A stretch of 64,000 nucleotides of DNA from Geobacillus proteiniphilus (GCF_001908025.1 NZ_MQMG01000004.1:36853-100852); one strand, 5' to 3'; positions 29,218 through 39,052 are shown, counted from the first letter of the stretch. Made by a program: numbers and translations. Notes: generated from the sequence alone by a model not told the origin.

Positions 29218-30075
29218 TGTACGCCTAGCCATGCGCCGGTATTCGGTCGGGGTCATCCCTTCCATCTTTTTGAATACACGCGAAAAATACGCGCCATCAT
29301 CAATGCCGACCCGCTTGGCAACCGCCTCGACTGTTTCATTCGTTTCCGCAAGCCATTGCTTGGCTTTCGACAGGCGGTAATACGTCAAATAACGGCTAAA
29401 TCCCATGCCCATCGTTTTTTGCATACAGCGGGTGATGTAATCGGGATGAAAACGGAGCCCTTTCGCAAGCATTTCGAGCGTAATCGGCTCGTTGAAATGT
29501 CGTTCGATGTACGCCACCGCCGCCGCACTGACTTGTTCCGCTGCACTTGGGACGGACAGCTCCTGCTTTTGCAAGTGCCAAAGAAATTCCACAAACAAAA
29601 GCAGCTGTCGGAGCGGCCGGTCCATATCCCGCTCCACGTTCGGCTCGACAAGTTGGGCGAGCAGCTGTTCGGCGCGCTCCCGTTGTTTCAGCTCCCCATA
29701 TTGACGGATCGAAAGCCGGTATTGGATTGGCTCAGTGTACGTCGCCTCTTTTTCCATCACCGTTTGCCGGCTCGCCGGGCAGTCCGGAGCAACCGTGTAG
29801 TCCGGCAGCAAAAAGTGCAGCCAAACAAGCTCCGTTTTCTCTTCACACGGGCGGTGTCCGTAATGTTCGCGGCCGGGGATCAACAGCAAATATTGCCCGC
29901 TGCCGATGGCAAACTCGCGCCCGTTTTCCGTCATATACAAACAGCCTTGTTTCACATACAGCAAGTCAAATACGGTAAACGTGCGGCGAAAATGCCGTTT
30001 TCCTTTTGGAAATACGCTTTCCGCCCCTTTAATAAACACCGGCAGCGGTGGCAGCGAAAACGTAACATAATGCAT
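29215..30075 (-). CDS. yisR: AraC-family transcriptional regulator (YisR-like)
   Basis: A 286-residue regulator with an N-terminal cupin-like sensing half (LYMTENGREFAIGSGQYLLLIP...H) and a C-terminal double helix-turn-helix (ITLEMLAKGLRFHPDYITRCMQ; VEAVAKRVGIDDGAYFSRVFKK...TPTEYRR). It lies beside, and divergent from, a MATE transporter, as yisR-yisQ do in B. subtilis. The start is ATG 30075, preceded by GGAGAGAGGGG; the open frame continues to 30132 without a ribosome site. Effector unknown. Confidence 0.85.
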   Translation of the reverse strand: MHYVTFSLPPLPVFIKGAESVFPKGKRHFRRTFTVFDLLYVKQGCLYMTENGREFAIGSGQYLLLIPGREHYGHRPCEEKTELVWLHFLLPDYTVAPDCPASRQTVMEKEATYTEPIQYRLSIRQYGELKQRERAEQLLAQLVEPNVERDMDRPLRQLLLFVEFLWHLQKQELSVPSAAEQVSAAAVAYIERHFNEPITLEMLAKGLRFHPDYITRCMQKTMGMGFSRYLTYYRLSKAKQWLAETNETVEAVAKRVGIDDGAYFSRVFKKMEGMTPTEYRRMARRT

Positions 30076-30199
30076 TGTCCCCTCTCTCCTTGTCGGAAAT
30101 GTGCAAGTGAAATCGCTTCTTTCTCTTTCCATTATGCAGCAAACTAGCTAAACTGAGTATATCGTTCAAGTCGGAATTTGAAAAAGGAGTTGTCTCAAT

Positions 30200-31552
30200 A
30201 TGCGCCAAGAGGCAAAAACATGGTCACTGTTCTCATTAACGTGGCCGATTTTTATTGAAACGTTGCTTTATATGGTCATGGGCAACGCTGATACACTTAT
30301 GCTCAGCCAGTACTCGGATCATGCGGTCGCCGCCGTCGGGGTGGCGAACCAAATCATCGCGTTAACGATCGTGCTGTTCAACTTCGTTGCCTTGGCGACC
30401 GCCGTACTTGTCGCCCAATATTTAGGTGCCCGGCGGGAACAAGAGGCCATTGAAGTGTCGCTCGTTTCCCTTGCTGCCAACTTGCTGTTTGGTCTGTTGG
30501 TAAGTGCCATTCTTGCCGCGTTTAGCCGGCCGATTTTGCGGCTGATGGGGCTGCCGGCTGAGCTGTTTGACGAGGGGAGCAGCTATTTGGCGATTGTCGG
30601 CGGGTTTTTGTTCATCCAAGCGCTGATGATGACGGTCGGCGCCATCTTAAAAAGCTACGGCTTTACACGTGATACGATGTATGTCACGATCGGCATGAAT
30701 GTACTCAATGTCATCGGAAACTACTTCCTTATTTTCGGCTCATTTGCTCTTCCTCCTCTTGGGGCGGAAGGAGCTGCTATTTCAACAGCAGCCAGCCGGT
30801 TGGCCGGCTTTGTTGTGCTCGTTGCCTTATTGCGCAAACGAACAGGTATTGCACTCGCGCCGCGTGCCTTTTGCGCCCTGCCGTTTCGCCACTTTCGTTC
30901 GCTATTGAAAATCGGTGTGCCGTCAGCCGGCGAGCACCTTTCCTACAATACAGCGCAAATGGTGATCACCTATTTGATTACGTGGCTGGGCGCCGAGGCG
31001 CTAACGGTACGAGTGTATACGCAAAACATTATGATGTTCGTCTTTTTGTTCGGCATCGCCATCAGCCAAGGGACGCAAATCCTTGTCGGCCATTTTGTTG
31101 GCGCCGGGCGGTATGAGGAAGCGTACGCCCGTTGTTTAAAAAGTTTGTACAGCGCCATTGGCATGTCCGTGTTGCTTGCTACAGCCGCCTATTGGTTCGC
31201 CGAACCGCTGCTCTCCTTCTTTACTGATGACGCGTCGATGATTGGGCTTGGGCGCAAACTGTTGCTTTTAACCATCATCCTTGAGCCGGGGCGGTCGTTT
31301 AATCTCGTCATCATCGGCTCGTTGCGGGCAGCCGGAGATGTGCAATTTCCGGTCTATATGGGCATTTTGTCGATGTGGGGCGTCGGGGTCACAGTGGCAT
31401 ACATCTTCGGCATTGCCCTTGGGTTTGGCCTTGTCGGCATTTGGCTGTCGTTCATCGCCGACGAATGGTTGCGCGGACTGTTGATGCTTCGGCGCTGGCG
31501 GTCGCGCGTCTGGATGAAAAAGACGGTGGCGCCGCAAGCGAAAATGGCATGA
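30200..31552 (+). CDS. yisQ: MATE family efflux transporter (YisQ-like)
   Basis: A 450-residue protein with twelve predicted membrane segments in two homologous halves. Typical MATE sequence includes TLMLSQYSDHAVAAVGVANQ in the first half and QNIMMFVFLFGIAISQGTQILVG in the second. It should export small molecules or drugs in exchange for Na+ or H+. RBS AAAAGGAG precedes ATG 30200. Neighbours on both sides match the B. subtilis yisR-yisQ-asnO order (yisP is absent). Confidence 0.88.
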   Translation: MRQEAKTWSLFSLTWPIFIETLLYMVMGNADTLMLSQYSDHAVAAVGVANQIIALTIVLFNFVALATAVLVAQYLGARREQEAIEVSLVSLAANLLFGLLVSAILAAFSRPILRLMGLPAELFDEGSSYLAIVGGFLFIQALMMTVGAILKSYGFTRDTMYVTIGMNVLNVIGNYFLIFGSFALPPLGAEGAAISTAASRLAGFVVLVALLRKRTGIALAPRAFCALPFRHFRSLLKIGVPSAGEHLSYNTAQMVITYLITWLGAEALTVRVYTQNIMMFVFLFGIAISQGTQILVGHFVGAGRYEEAYARCLKSLYSAIGMSVLLATAAYWFAEPLLSFFTDDASMIGLGRKLLLLTIILEPGRSFNLVIIGSLRAAGDVQFPVYMGILSMWGVGVTVAYIFGIALGFGLVGIWLSFIADEWLRGLLMLRRWRSRVWMKKTVAPQAKMA

Positions 31553-31568
31553 AGCCTCCCGCCACGAA

Positions 31569-31604
31569 AATAAGAGCTGCGCATCAGCGCAGCTCTTATT
31601 CTTT
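31569..31604. terminator. bidirectional terminator between yisQ and asnO
   Basis: A perfect 14-bp stem AATAAGAGCTGCGC / GCGCAGCTCTTATT with loop ATCA, followed by CTTT on the plus strand and TTTTC on the minus strand. The asnO stop codon lies in the stem. Confidence 0.9.
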
Positions 31605-33443
31605 AATATGAATGCCGTAATGGTCAAACCAAACGTGCACTTGGCCAAGGTAGGCAAGCAGTTGCGGACCGGTCATCAGCTGTCCAAACCAAGGCACCTC
31701 GAATGACTTCCCTTCCGATTCAACGAGCGCCGTCAACTTTTCCTCGTCAAAAAACTCGTGTAAAATCGAAGAACGGTCGCGAAGCAGCTGTTCAAGCCAT
31801 TGCTTCACCAGCTTCGTATACAATGGATGATGCGTTTTCGGGTACGGGCTTTTTTTCCGGTAGAGCACCTCTTCGGGAAGCAAGCCCTCGAGCGCTTTTC
31901 GCAAAAGGCCTTTTTCTCGGCCGCCGTACATTTTCATATCCCACGGAATGTTCCAAACGTATTCGACAATGCGATGGTCAGCGAACGGCACGCGCACTTC
32001 CAAGCTTGCTCCCATGCTCATCCGGTCTTTCCGGTCAAGCAGTGTCGTCATAAACCAAATCATATTTAAGTAAAACAGCTCACGCCGCTTCGCCTCCTCG
32101 GCGCTTTCCCCCTCGAGACGCGGCACTTCAGCAAGCGTTTGTTCATAACGCATTTGCACATAGTCGTCAAGGCGAAGCTTTTGCCGCCACTCATCTTTTA
32201 ATAGACCCATGCGCGCGTCGACCGAACGCATCCACGGAAATCCTTTCCGAGACAAATCGTCCGGCCGATGAAACCATGGATAGCCGCCGAAAATTTCATC
32301 GGCGCACTCCCCTGATAAGCTGACGACAAACCGTTTGCGAATTTGTTTGCAAAACCAAAGAAGCGAAGAATCGACATCGGCCATGCCCGGAACGTCGCGG
32401 ACGATGACGGCTTCATGCAAATGGCGGAACAGTTCTTCTTGCGTGATCACGCAGCGATGATGAACCGTTTGAAATTTGTTTGACACCTGTTCGATAAATG
32501 GCGCATCCGTGTTTGGTTGAAAATCGTTGGCTTGGAAATACTGGTCGTTTCCTTCATAATCGATCGAGTAGGTGTGCAGCGACCCTTTTCCATCTGCCGC
32601 GAAGGCATTAGCGGCAATCGCCGTAATGGCGCTTGAATCGACTCCACCGGATAGAAATGTGCAGACCGGCACATCGGAAACGAGTTGGCGCGTGACCGCA
32701 TCCGTCAATAGAAAGCGCAGCTTTTCGACCGTTTCCTCGAACGAATCGCGGTGGACGTCGCTTTCGACATTCCAATACCGCCAAATGCGAAGCCCGCTGC
32801 GAGAGAACGTGAGCGCATGTGCCGGGCGCAGCTCTCGAATGCCGTCAAACACGCCGTGCCCCGGCGTGCGCGACGGTCCGAGGCCGAACACTTCGGCGAG
32901 TCCTTCATAATTGACTTCTGCCTTTACATCGGGATGGGCCAAAATGGCTTTCACTTCCGAGCCGAACAGCAGCCCCCCGCCATCTTCTCGATAAAACAAA
33001 GGTTTTACTCCGAGCCGGTCGCGCGCCATAAATAACAGCTCGCGCTCCTCGTCCCAAACGGCGAAGGCAAAAATGCCGTTGAGCCAATCGACGCATTGTT
33101 CCCTCCACTCCATGTACGCGGCAAGCAGCACTTCTGTATCAGAGTGGCCGTCAAATCGATAACCTTTGCGCAATAGTTCCTTGCGAATATCTTCTGTATT
33201 ATACAGCTCGCCGTTATAGACGATCGTATAACGATGTCCGTTTTTTTGCCGGACCATCGGTTGTTTGCCGCCGGCCGGATCCACGACGACAAGCCGTTTA
33301 TGGCCGAAGGCGACATGAGTGTCCAGCCATGTATTTGTATCATCCGGTCCACGTTTGGCGAGCGTCTCTGTCATGCTGTCAATGACCGTCCGCTCACGGC
33401 GCAAATCGCGCCCGAAATGGACCCAGCCAGTAATGCCACACAT
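31596..33443 (-). CDS. asnO: asparagine synthase (glutamine-hydrolysing), AsnO type
   Basis: A class II glutamine amidotransferase of 615 residues. Met removal exposes the nucleophile Cys (MCGITGW). Residues 1-200 are the glutaminase, with NGELYN and GHSDTEVLLAAY. The rest is the AMP-forming synthetase domain with the pyrophosphate loop SGGVDSSAI. Length and neighbours fit B. subtilis AsnO, the sporulation-linked paralog. The start is ATG 33443, since class II enzymes need Cys at position 2; an upstream start codon at 33452 is rejected. Confidence 0.93.
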   Translation of the reverse strand: MCGITGWVHFGRDLRRERTVIDSMTETLAKRGPDDTNTWLDTHVAFGHKRLVVVDPAGGKQPMVRQKNGHRYTIVYNGELYNTEDIRKELLRKGYRFDGHSDTEVLLAAYMEWREQCVDWLNGIFAFAVWDEERELLFMARDRLGVKPLFYREDGGGLLFGSEVKAILAHPDVKAEVNYEGLAEVFGLGPSRTPGHGVFDGIRELRPAHALTFSRSGLRIWRYWNVESDVHRDSFEETVEKLRFLLTDAVTRQLVSDVPVCTFLSGGVDSSAITAIAANAFAADGKGSLHTYSIDYEGNDQYFQANDFQPNTDAPFIEQVSNKFQTVHHRCVITQEELFRHLHEAVIVRDVPGMADVDSSLLWFCKQIRKRFVVSLSGECADEIFGGYPWFHRPDDLSRKGFPWMRSVDARMGLLKDEWRQKLRLDDYVQMRYEQTLAEVPRLEGESAEEAKRRELFYLNMIWFMTTLLDRKDRMSMGASLEVRVPFADHRIVEYVWNIPWDMKMYGGREKGLLRKALEGLLPEEVLYRKKSPYPKTHHPLYTKLVKQWLEQLLRDRSSILHEFFDEEKLTALVESEGKSFEVPWFGQLMTGPQLLAYLGQVHVWFDHYGIHIKE

Positions 33444-33686
33444 ACAAACCAATCCTTTCTTTTTATCAAAGATGGCAAGTTCTCACCCGTTTCCATCATT
33501 TCGTCCGTTCTTTTTTCACGGCCGTTCCTAGCGATCGCTCCTTTGATTCACGATAGCTCTCCGCATCGGCATGATTCCATTTTATGCACCCCCCGTCATT
33601 TCGATGAATTGTCCGACGTCGGTCCCTTCACGAATAAATTAGCAAAAAAATGGAAAAACAGAGGAGTACAAGGAGGATGAGAGATA

Positions 33687-34235
33687 TTGAACATCGAGGA
33701 ACGGCTGCAATGCATTGTGGAACAGCCGCGGGCGTATGTGTATGGAACAGTGGAGTTCGTCAACGATGAATGGATCTTTTTCGACGAAGAAGAAGAGGAA
33801 GCCTCTTTAGTAGAAGAAATTGCCGAGCAAGGCATCGAATGGTTTCACTGCGGGCATTGGCTGTCCGGGCAATGGCAGGATCAGGGCGCGGTCGCCACGG
33901 ATCTTGGCGTCTTTCCCCTCGAAAACGGCGATCGCATCCGTTTCCGCAAACGGCTGACTTATGCCTATCAACAATGGCTCGCTGCGCTTCCTGATTCAAC
34001 CTTTTTCCAGTTTGTTCAATGGCTGAACAGCCTCGGATTTTCGCTGTATGACTGCTTATATTGCTACAACGGCCTATTGTTTGCCAAATCGTCTGGCGTG
34101 AATTTCATCATTTACGACAACACCGAACAAATTGGCAGCATCCACCATTATTACGAGCGCGGACGGGCGTCAAGCGACCGTTTTGAAATCACATTAAACA
34201 GCGGTGAGCGAGCCATTTGCGCCCAAATCGGCTGA
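33687..34235 (+). CDS. yisN: DUF2777 family protein (YisN-like)
   Basis: A 182-residue acidic, soluble protein, starting at TTG 33687 with AAGGAGG ten bases upstream. It has an Asp/Glu-rich stretch (FFDEEEEE) near residue 32 and several conserved aromatic residues, but no recognised catalytic motif. I assign it to the YisN/DUF2777 family from its position next to asnO in the same divergent arrangement as B. subtilis, and from its size. Function unknown. Confidence 0.7.
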   Translation: MNIEERLQCIVEQPRAYVYGTVEFVNDEWIFFDEEEEEASLVEEIAEQGIEWFHCGHWLSGQWQDQGAVATDLGVFPLENGDRIRFRKRLTYAYQQWLAALPDSTFFQFVQWLNSLGFSLYDCLYCYNGLLFAKSSGVNFIIYDNTEQIGSIHHYYERGRASSDRFEITLNSGERAICAQIG

Positions 34236-34304
34236 ATCGCCTGTTGATCCTCACGTCGTCAAAGTCCAACGGCGAGCTGTCAATGTTTTTTTACCGGCCA
34301 TCCT

Positions 34305-34347
34305 TCCGCCCGAAGCGAAGCCTAGCAGCCGTTTTGCTTCAGGCGGA
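34305..34347. repeat. 12-bp inverted repeat in the yisN / EAL-gene gap
   Basis: TCCGCCCGAAGC (34305-34316) and GCTTCAGGCGGA (34336-34347) can pair with one G-U. There is no T-run on either strand. It lies between convergent genes and may act as a weak terminator or mRNA end stabiliser. Confidence 0.45.
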
Positions 34348-34388
34348 GTGCCGACGGGCGACAGCCGTCAACCGACGCGGTCGGAGGA

Positions 34389-37301
34389 TCACTTTTGTTT
34401 TTCCGTCACATACGGCATCACTTCTTCAGCGAGAAGCGGCGGACAAATCACATATCCTTGCGCATACGTGCATTGCAAATCGCGAAGCCGATTGAGCTGT
34501 TCCGGCGTTTCCACCCCTTCAGCGATCGTCTCAAGCCCCAACCCGTGCCCCATCGTAATTATCGCCTTGACGATGGCCTCATCGGAAGCGTTGGCATGCA
34601 ATTGTTCAATAAAGGCACGGTCAATTTTCAATATTGTCGCTGGCAACCGCTTTAAATAATGGAACGAGGAATATCCGGTGCCGAAATCATCGACGGCGAT
34701 GCCGACGCCAAGCTTCCTCAACTCGTCTATTGTCCGGAGCGTGCTGGACAGATAACGGAGCATCGAATGTTCGGTCAATTCGAGATGCAAACAGGACGGA
34801 GACAAGCGCGATTGCTTCAGCGCTTGTTTTACATCGTTTACAAATCGCTCGTGTTGAAACTGGACAGGGGAGACGTTGACAAAAATGGCAAGTCGGTTAT
34901 CTCCCATCATTTCCTGCCATTGTTTCGTCTGTCTGCAGGCGGTTTTCAGCACCCAGCGCCCAATCTCATGAATCAACCCGGTCTCTTCCGCCAAAGGGAT
35001 GAATTCATCCGGCCGCACAAGCCCAAGCTTCGGGTGGCGCCAGCGGATCAGCGCCTCCGTCGCCTTCACCGCACCCGTATGTACGTCGACAATTGGTTGG
35101 TAGCAAAGAAATAATTCATTCTCTTCGATCGCCCTGCGCAAATGGCCGCCCATTTCCAATCGATGTATTGCTTCTTCGTTCATTTGCGCGCAGTAGCGCT
35201 CCACCCGGTTGCCGCCGCCTTTTTTAGCCATGTTGACAGCCATATCGGCGTGCCTAAGGAGCGCGTGTTCGTCCTCTCCGTCATCTGGAAACATCGCTAG
35301 ACCAACGCTCGCTGTAACGAAAAATTCCTTTCCGTCGTACACAATCGGCCGCGCCACTTCGCGCACGATGCGGAGCGCCGCTTCCGTCGCCGCCTCGACC
35401 TCTGTTTTGAGCGGAAAAAGCAAGCAAAATTTGTCGCCGTGAAACCGGCCAAGCTCCGCACCAAGCGGCAAGACGCGGCGAATGCGCTCGACAAGCTGGC
35501 GCAAAATGTCATCTCCGGCGTAATGGCCGACGCTGTCGTTAATCCACTTAAATCGGTCCAAATCGATCAAAGCAACCGTCATCTTTCGTCGCTTCTGCTT
35601 GGCTTTGTCCAGCTGTTCGGAAAGCAATTCCATCCATTTTGTCCGGTTGGGCAAGTTCGTATCGGGGTCGTAGTATGCTAAATAAGAGATTTTCTCCTCC
35701 GCCTTTTTTTGCTCGGTAATGTTGCGTCCGATTCCGTAAATGCCGACCTTTTTGCCATCCACAATGATGGGAATGTTTTTCATTTGAAACAAAAGCCGTT
35801 CTCCCGATTTCGTCGGAATTTCCAAGTTATACGTTTGGATATTCCCCCGCAACGCTCGGTAAAAATAGCGGGTGACGCGGGGAATATCATTCGGATGAAT
35901 GTACTTGAGCGAATTCGTATACAGAATTTCTTCTTTCTTGTAACCGAGCACTTGCTCAAAAGCAGGGTTGACGCTTGTCAAACGGCCGTGCAAATCTGTG
36001 GAATAGACAATGTCCGTGTTATGCTCAAACAACGATTTGTAGCGTTGCTCGGACATTTGCAGGCGGACGTGCAGCCGCTCCATATCGCGGGACGATGTTG
36101 ACATGAGCTGCGCTAACGTCATCATTCCTTCTGGCGGCGATGGCCACGGTAACAGTCGGCCGCTCTCCGCCGAGGCCGCTGTTTCCGCCAGCGAAATGGC
36201 CGCAAATGCGGCCGGCCGCACCGCCGTATACGCATCTTTCACCAACACCTCGACGGCCGGAAACAGCGCTGCCTGTCCAAACGCCGCAGCCACGCCGTCA
36301 AACAGCCGGCGCGTATACCCACTCAGCGCCGCACTGTAGTAAAGCAGCATTCCTTCTGCTGGTTGCTTGGCCGTTTGCATCGCCACATCACGCGCGCTCC
36401 AGTAAAGGGACGCGGCATGAATATAGGCAAATCGCACCTTTTCTCCGTTATGGACATGGCCCCTTACTGCAACCGAGCCATCCTGGTTGACAGCGACAAT
36501 CGGCAGGCAGACATCGCGTCCGTTCCGTTCGACAAGAAACGGGAATTCCATCCCAGAAAACGGAAGGCGTTCGATAAACTCTCTTCCTAAATACCGTTCC
36601 AAATAGCGCGACGCTTTTTGCCCGTTGAGCTCGTCAATCTGCTGATCGCGGCTTTTCGTGATGGAAAACGCCAAACCAATCGGCTCCCATAAAAACGGGG
36701 CGGCACAGTGGCCGCGAAGCGCTGTTCCGCTGAAAGAGACGGCGATTCCCCCGCGCTCAATCCGTCCGTCGGGCGAAAATAACACGCTGCCCTCGGGAAG
36801 CGCGCAACCGACGATGGCCATTCGTTCATTCGCAAGCGGCAAGTGGCGGAGCAAGGGCGGCAAAGCCGAGCGGTGATCGGAAAACACCAGAAGCAGCGCC
36901 GTGTCGCGATGAATGGCTGTCTCTGCAATGAGCGCCGCCAGTCCGTCTGGGCGGTCAAACTCATCAGCCGGCAGCACCAACGACGAAACAGCCGACGACA
37001 TCATCGATGCGATGCCAACGGCAAGATTCGCCTCCCCAGCCATTGGCAGCGGCGCTGCCATCCCGACCATATGGGCGTGCGGCCAACGATGGGCTAACGC
37101 GGCAACGGCATGGCACACTGTTTCTTCATCGTTGCCGGCAATTTGGACAAACAGCGGCTCGTCCAAGGAAGAACTATGCTCCCTGAGCAAATGATCCAGC
37201 TCCTCGGCGCGGCGGCAGCAGAGCCAACGCATAAACCATTCATGCCCCCTCCGCTGACCAATTAGGTCAGAAAATTCGAAAAATGACATTTCTTTTACCA
37301 T
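34389..37301 (-). CDS. FIST-PAS-GGDEF(degenerate)-EAL protein, probable c-di-GMP phosphodiesterase
   Basis: A 970-residue cytoplasmic signalling protein. The first 400 residues look like a FIST sensory module (ligand-binding FIST_N and FIST_C; from memory). A PAS domain follows (about 415-545, SEQRYKSLFEHNTDIVYSTD). The GGDEF domain reads GRFHGDKF in place of GGDEF, so cyclase activity is unlikely. The EAL domain keeps EALIRW, NVSPVQF, ELTE, DDFGTGYSS, KIDRAFI, ETIAEGVE and the late YAQGY, so c-di-GMP hydrolysis is likely. No membrane segment is seen. It occupies the position of wprA in the B. subtilis yis order. No strong ribosome site is seen before ATG 37301. Confidence 0.85.
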   Translation of the reverse strand: MVKEMSFFEFSDLIGQRRGHEWFMRWLCCRRAEELDHLLREHSSSLDEPLFVQIAGNDEETVCHAVAALAHRWPHAHMVGMAAPLPMAGEANLAVGIASMMSSAVSSLVLPADEFDRPDGLAALIAETAIHRDTALLLVFSDHRSALPPLLRHLPLANERMAIVGCALPEGSVLFSPDGRIERGGIAVSFSGTALRGHCAAPFLWEPIGLAFSITKSRDQQIDELNGQKASRYLERYLGREFIERLPFSGMEFPFLVERNGRDVCLPIVAVNQDGSVAVRGHVHNGEKVRFAYIHAASLYWSARDVAMQTAKQPAEGMLLYYSAALSGYTRRLFDGVAAAFGQAALFPAVEVLVKDAYTAVRPAAFAAISLAETAASAESGRLLPWPSPPEGMMTLAQLMSTSSRDMERLHVRLQMSEQRYKSLFEHNTDIVYSTDLHGRLTSVNPAFEQVLGYKKEEILYTNSLKYIHPNDIPRVTRYFYRALRGNIQTYNLEIPTKSGERLLFQMKNIPIIVDGKKVGIYGIGRNITEQKKAEEKISYLAYYDPDTNLPNRTKWMELLSEQLDKAKQKRRKMTVALIDLDRFKWINDSVGHYAGDDILRQLVERIRRVLPLGAELGRFHGDKFCLLFPLKTEVEAATEAALRIVREVARPIVYDGKEFFVTASVGLAMFPDDGEDEHALLRHADMAVNMAKKGGGNRVERYCAQMNEEAIHRLEMGGHLRRAIEENELFLCYQPIVDVHTGAVKATEALIRWRHPKLGLVRPDEFIPLAEETGLIHEIGRWVLKTACRQTKQWQEMMGDNRLAIFVNVSPVQFQHERFVNDVKQALKQSRLSPSCLHLELTEHSMLRYLSSTLRTIDELRKLGVGIAVDDFGTGYSSFHYLKRLPATILKIDRAFIEQLHANASDEAIVKAIITMGHGLGLETIAEGVETPEQLNRLRDLQCTYAQGYVICPPLLAEEVMPYVTEKQK

Positions 37302-37323
37302 ACCATATTTTCGCCTTCAACAA

Positions 37324-37356
37324 AAGCGGCAACCAACGTAAGGCTGCCGCTTCATT
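37324..37356. terminator. terminator after yisL
   Basis: AAGCGGCA (37324-37331) pairs with TGCCGCTT (37345-37352); T-rich sequence follows on both strands. It lies directly after the yisL stop. Confidence 0.6.
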
Positions 37357-37357
37357 T

Positions 37358-37711
37358 TTAGAATAGGTCGAAGCCAAGCGGCAGCAACAAGCCAAGAAAC
37401 AGCGTCACTGCAAGGGCAATGACCCATTGCGTCCATCCTGCCGCCGCGCTTTTTCCTTTTTTTCCAGCCATCAAAACCATTTCCATCGCTCCGATTACCC
37501 ACAGCCCGGCGAGCGCCTTTAGCCAATAAAGCGCAGATATCGAAGCAATGCTATGCAGCAAAAGCAAGCCCGTCACAATTGTGAAGATGTAAAACAGCCG
37601 CAACACCATTTGCACGATTTTCGCCTTGCCCGCCCCCTGCCGTTGCATCAACACTGCAATGAAAAACAAAACAATCGTAATAAACCAGCTCGTAATATGG
37701 GCATGCGTCAA
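37358..37711 (-). CDS. yisL: YisL/DUF1516 family membrane protein
   Basis: A 117-residue protein of four membrane helices with short loops (THAHITSWFITIVLFFIAVL at the start). The size and location next to yisK match B. subtilis YisL. No catalytic or binding motif is seen; role unknown. Its own terminator lies just downstream. Confidence 0.8.
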   Translation of the reverse strand: MTHAHITSWFITIVLFFIAVLMQRQGAGKAKIVQMVLRLFYIFTIVTGLLLLHSIASISALYWLKALAGLWVIGAMEMVLMAGKKGKSAAAGWTQWVIALAVTLFLGLLLPLGFDLF

Positions 37712-37790
37712 CGTCTATCCCCTCCAACATTTGCTTGTTTATCCTCATCATAGCACGGGCGGCAGGAGATTGACAAACATCGTGGAAGCG

Positions 37791-37826
37791 AAAGAAAGGC
37801 GCCCTTCTCTTCAGAGGACGCCTTTT
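37791..37826 (-). terminator. terminator after yisK
   Basis: AAGGCG and CGCCTT arms with a further CCTCT/AGAAGG pairing, then TTTCTTTC on the minus strand, about 25 bp past the yisK stop. Confidence 0.65.
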
Positions 37827-37850
37827 CGAACATTAGAGAGTTCCCGGCGT

Positions 37851-38753
37851 TTACTCCCCCACTTTATTGCGCAGCGTGCCGATGCCTTCCACCGTCACCT
37901 CAATGACATCGCCCGTTTGCAAAAAGCGAGGCGGGTTCATCCCTTTGCCGACCCCGGCCGGCGTTCCTGTGGCGATGATGTCGCCGGGTTCAAGCGTAAT
38001 GCCTTTGGAGATCGTCTCGATGATCGATTCAATCGAAAAAATCAATTGCTGCGTGCTCGCTTGCTGGCGCACTTCGCCGTTGACCCGCGTCTCGATGCGC
38101 AAATTGTTTGGATTCGGCACAAACCGACTCGGCACAATCCATGGCCCCATCGGGCAAAACGCATCCAAGCTTTTGCCGAGAAAATATTGTTGGTGCCGCT
38201 CCTGCAAATCTCTTGCTGTCACATCGTTGATGATCGTGTATCCAAATACGTAATCCAGTGCATCTTCACGGCGAATCGCCCGCCCTCGTTTGCCGATGAC
38301 GACCGCCAGCTCTCCTTCATAGTCCATCTCATCGGTGACATCGGCATGGCGCAAAATCATTTCCTCATGACCGATGACCGTCGTCGGCGCTTTCGTGAAG
38401 ACGATCAAATGCTCCGGCACATCGGCGCCGCCAAGCTCAAGCGCATGATCGACATAGTTTTTGCCGATGCAAAAAATGTTTTTCGCCGGCCGCGGAATCG
38501 GGGCCAAAAGGCGGACATCGCCAAGGCGATGAACATACTCCGGCGCCGGATGGCGCAGCGCCCAGTCAACTACTTCTTGCGCCCGGGTGAAAAACGCCTC
38601 CCCTTGGGCAATCACCTCAAGCATAGTCGCAGGCATCGTCTCTGTCCCATTCATCGCCCGTTCGGCGCGGCGCAAATGAACAGCTTGCTCCTCTCCTTGC
38701 GGCACGGCTCCGACAAACGTTTCTCCATCGAAAAGTGCGGTGATCAGTTTCAT
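37851..38753 (-). CDS. yisK: fumarylacetoacetate hydrolase family protein (YisK-like)
   Basis: A 300-residue FAH-family enzyme. The metal-binding signature is seen in DYEGELAVVIGKRGR, with GYTIINDVTARDLQ and TGTPAGVGKGM. The N-terminal domain (about 1-80) is that of YisK, for which oxaloacetate decarboxylase activity has been reported in B. subtilis. The start is ATG 38753 with AAAGGGGAG upstream. A longer frame reaches 38822 but is not supported. Confidence 0.85.
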   Translation of the reverse strand: MKLITALFDGETFVGAVPQGEEQAVHLRRAERAMNGTETMPATMLEVIAQGEAFFTRAQEVVDWALRHPAPEYVHRLGDVRLLAPIPRPAKNIFCIGKNYVDHALELGGADVPEHLIVFTKAPTTVIGHEEMILRHADVTDEMDYEGELAVVIGKRGRAIRREDALDYVFGYTIINDVTARDLQERHQQYFLGKSLDAFCPMGPWIVPSRFVPNPNNLRIETRVNGEVRQQASTQQLIFSIESIIETISKGITLEPGDIIATGTPAGVGKGMNPPRFLQTGDVIEVTVEGIGTLRNKVGE

Positions 38754-39052
38754 CGTCTCTCCCCTTTCCACGTTATGCAGCGGACGCTTCGAGGACTTTT
38801 CTCCCCCGTCCGCCTTCGCCATTTTGGCATGTTGAGGATGATATTCGCCGTCAATGCGAAAAAGTCCTGTTTTTGTAGAATTTTGTCTAAATTAGGAAGT
38901 TTATCGCTTATTTTCCCGAATCGCTTCCTTTTTTCGTCGTGATATGTATAATAATGTTTAGTTTCCGCTAAGGCGTCGATTGCGACTTTCGTCATGCCAC
39001 AAACATCCCATATCGGCTGCGGCATGGCTCAACCAACATTCGAAACGAATTG
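38754..39052. other. intergenic region yisK / yisI
   Basis: About 300 bp between divergent genes. A TATAAT-like box lies at about 38948 on the plus strand (for yisI), without a clear -35. A minus-strand open frame here (91 codons) has no ribosome site and no recognisable sequence and is not called. Confidence 0.4.

Noticed and set aside
29167..30147. 326-codon plus-strand frame
   Set aside because: Antisense to the AraC-type gene, with low-complexity basic composition.
37626..38942. 438-codon open frame on the plus strand
   Set aside because: It lies opposite yisK and yisL, has no ribosome site and reads as arginine/histidine/proline-rich sequence typical of an antisense frame in GC-rich DNA.
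38750..39025. 91-codon minus-strand frame ahead of yisK
   Set aside because: No ribosome site or recognisable sequence; more likely the yisK leader.
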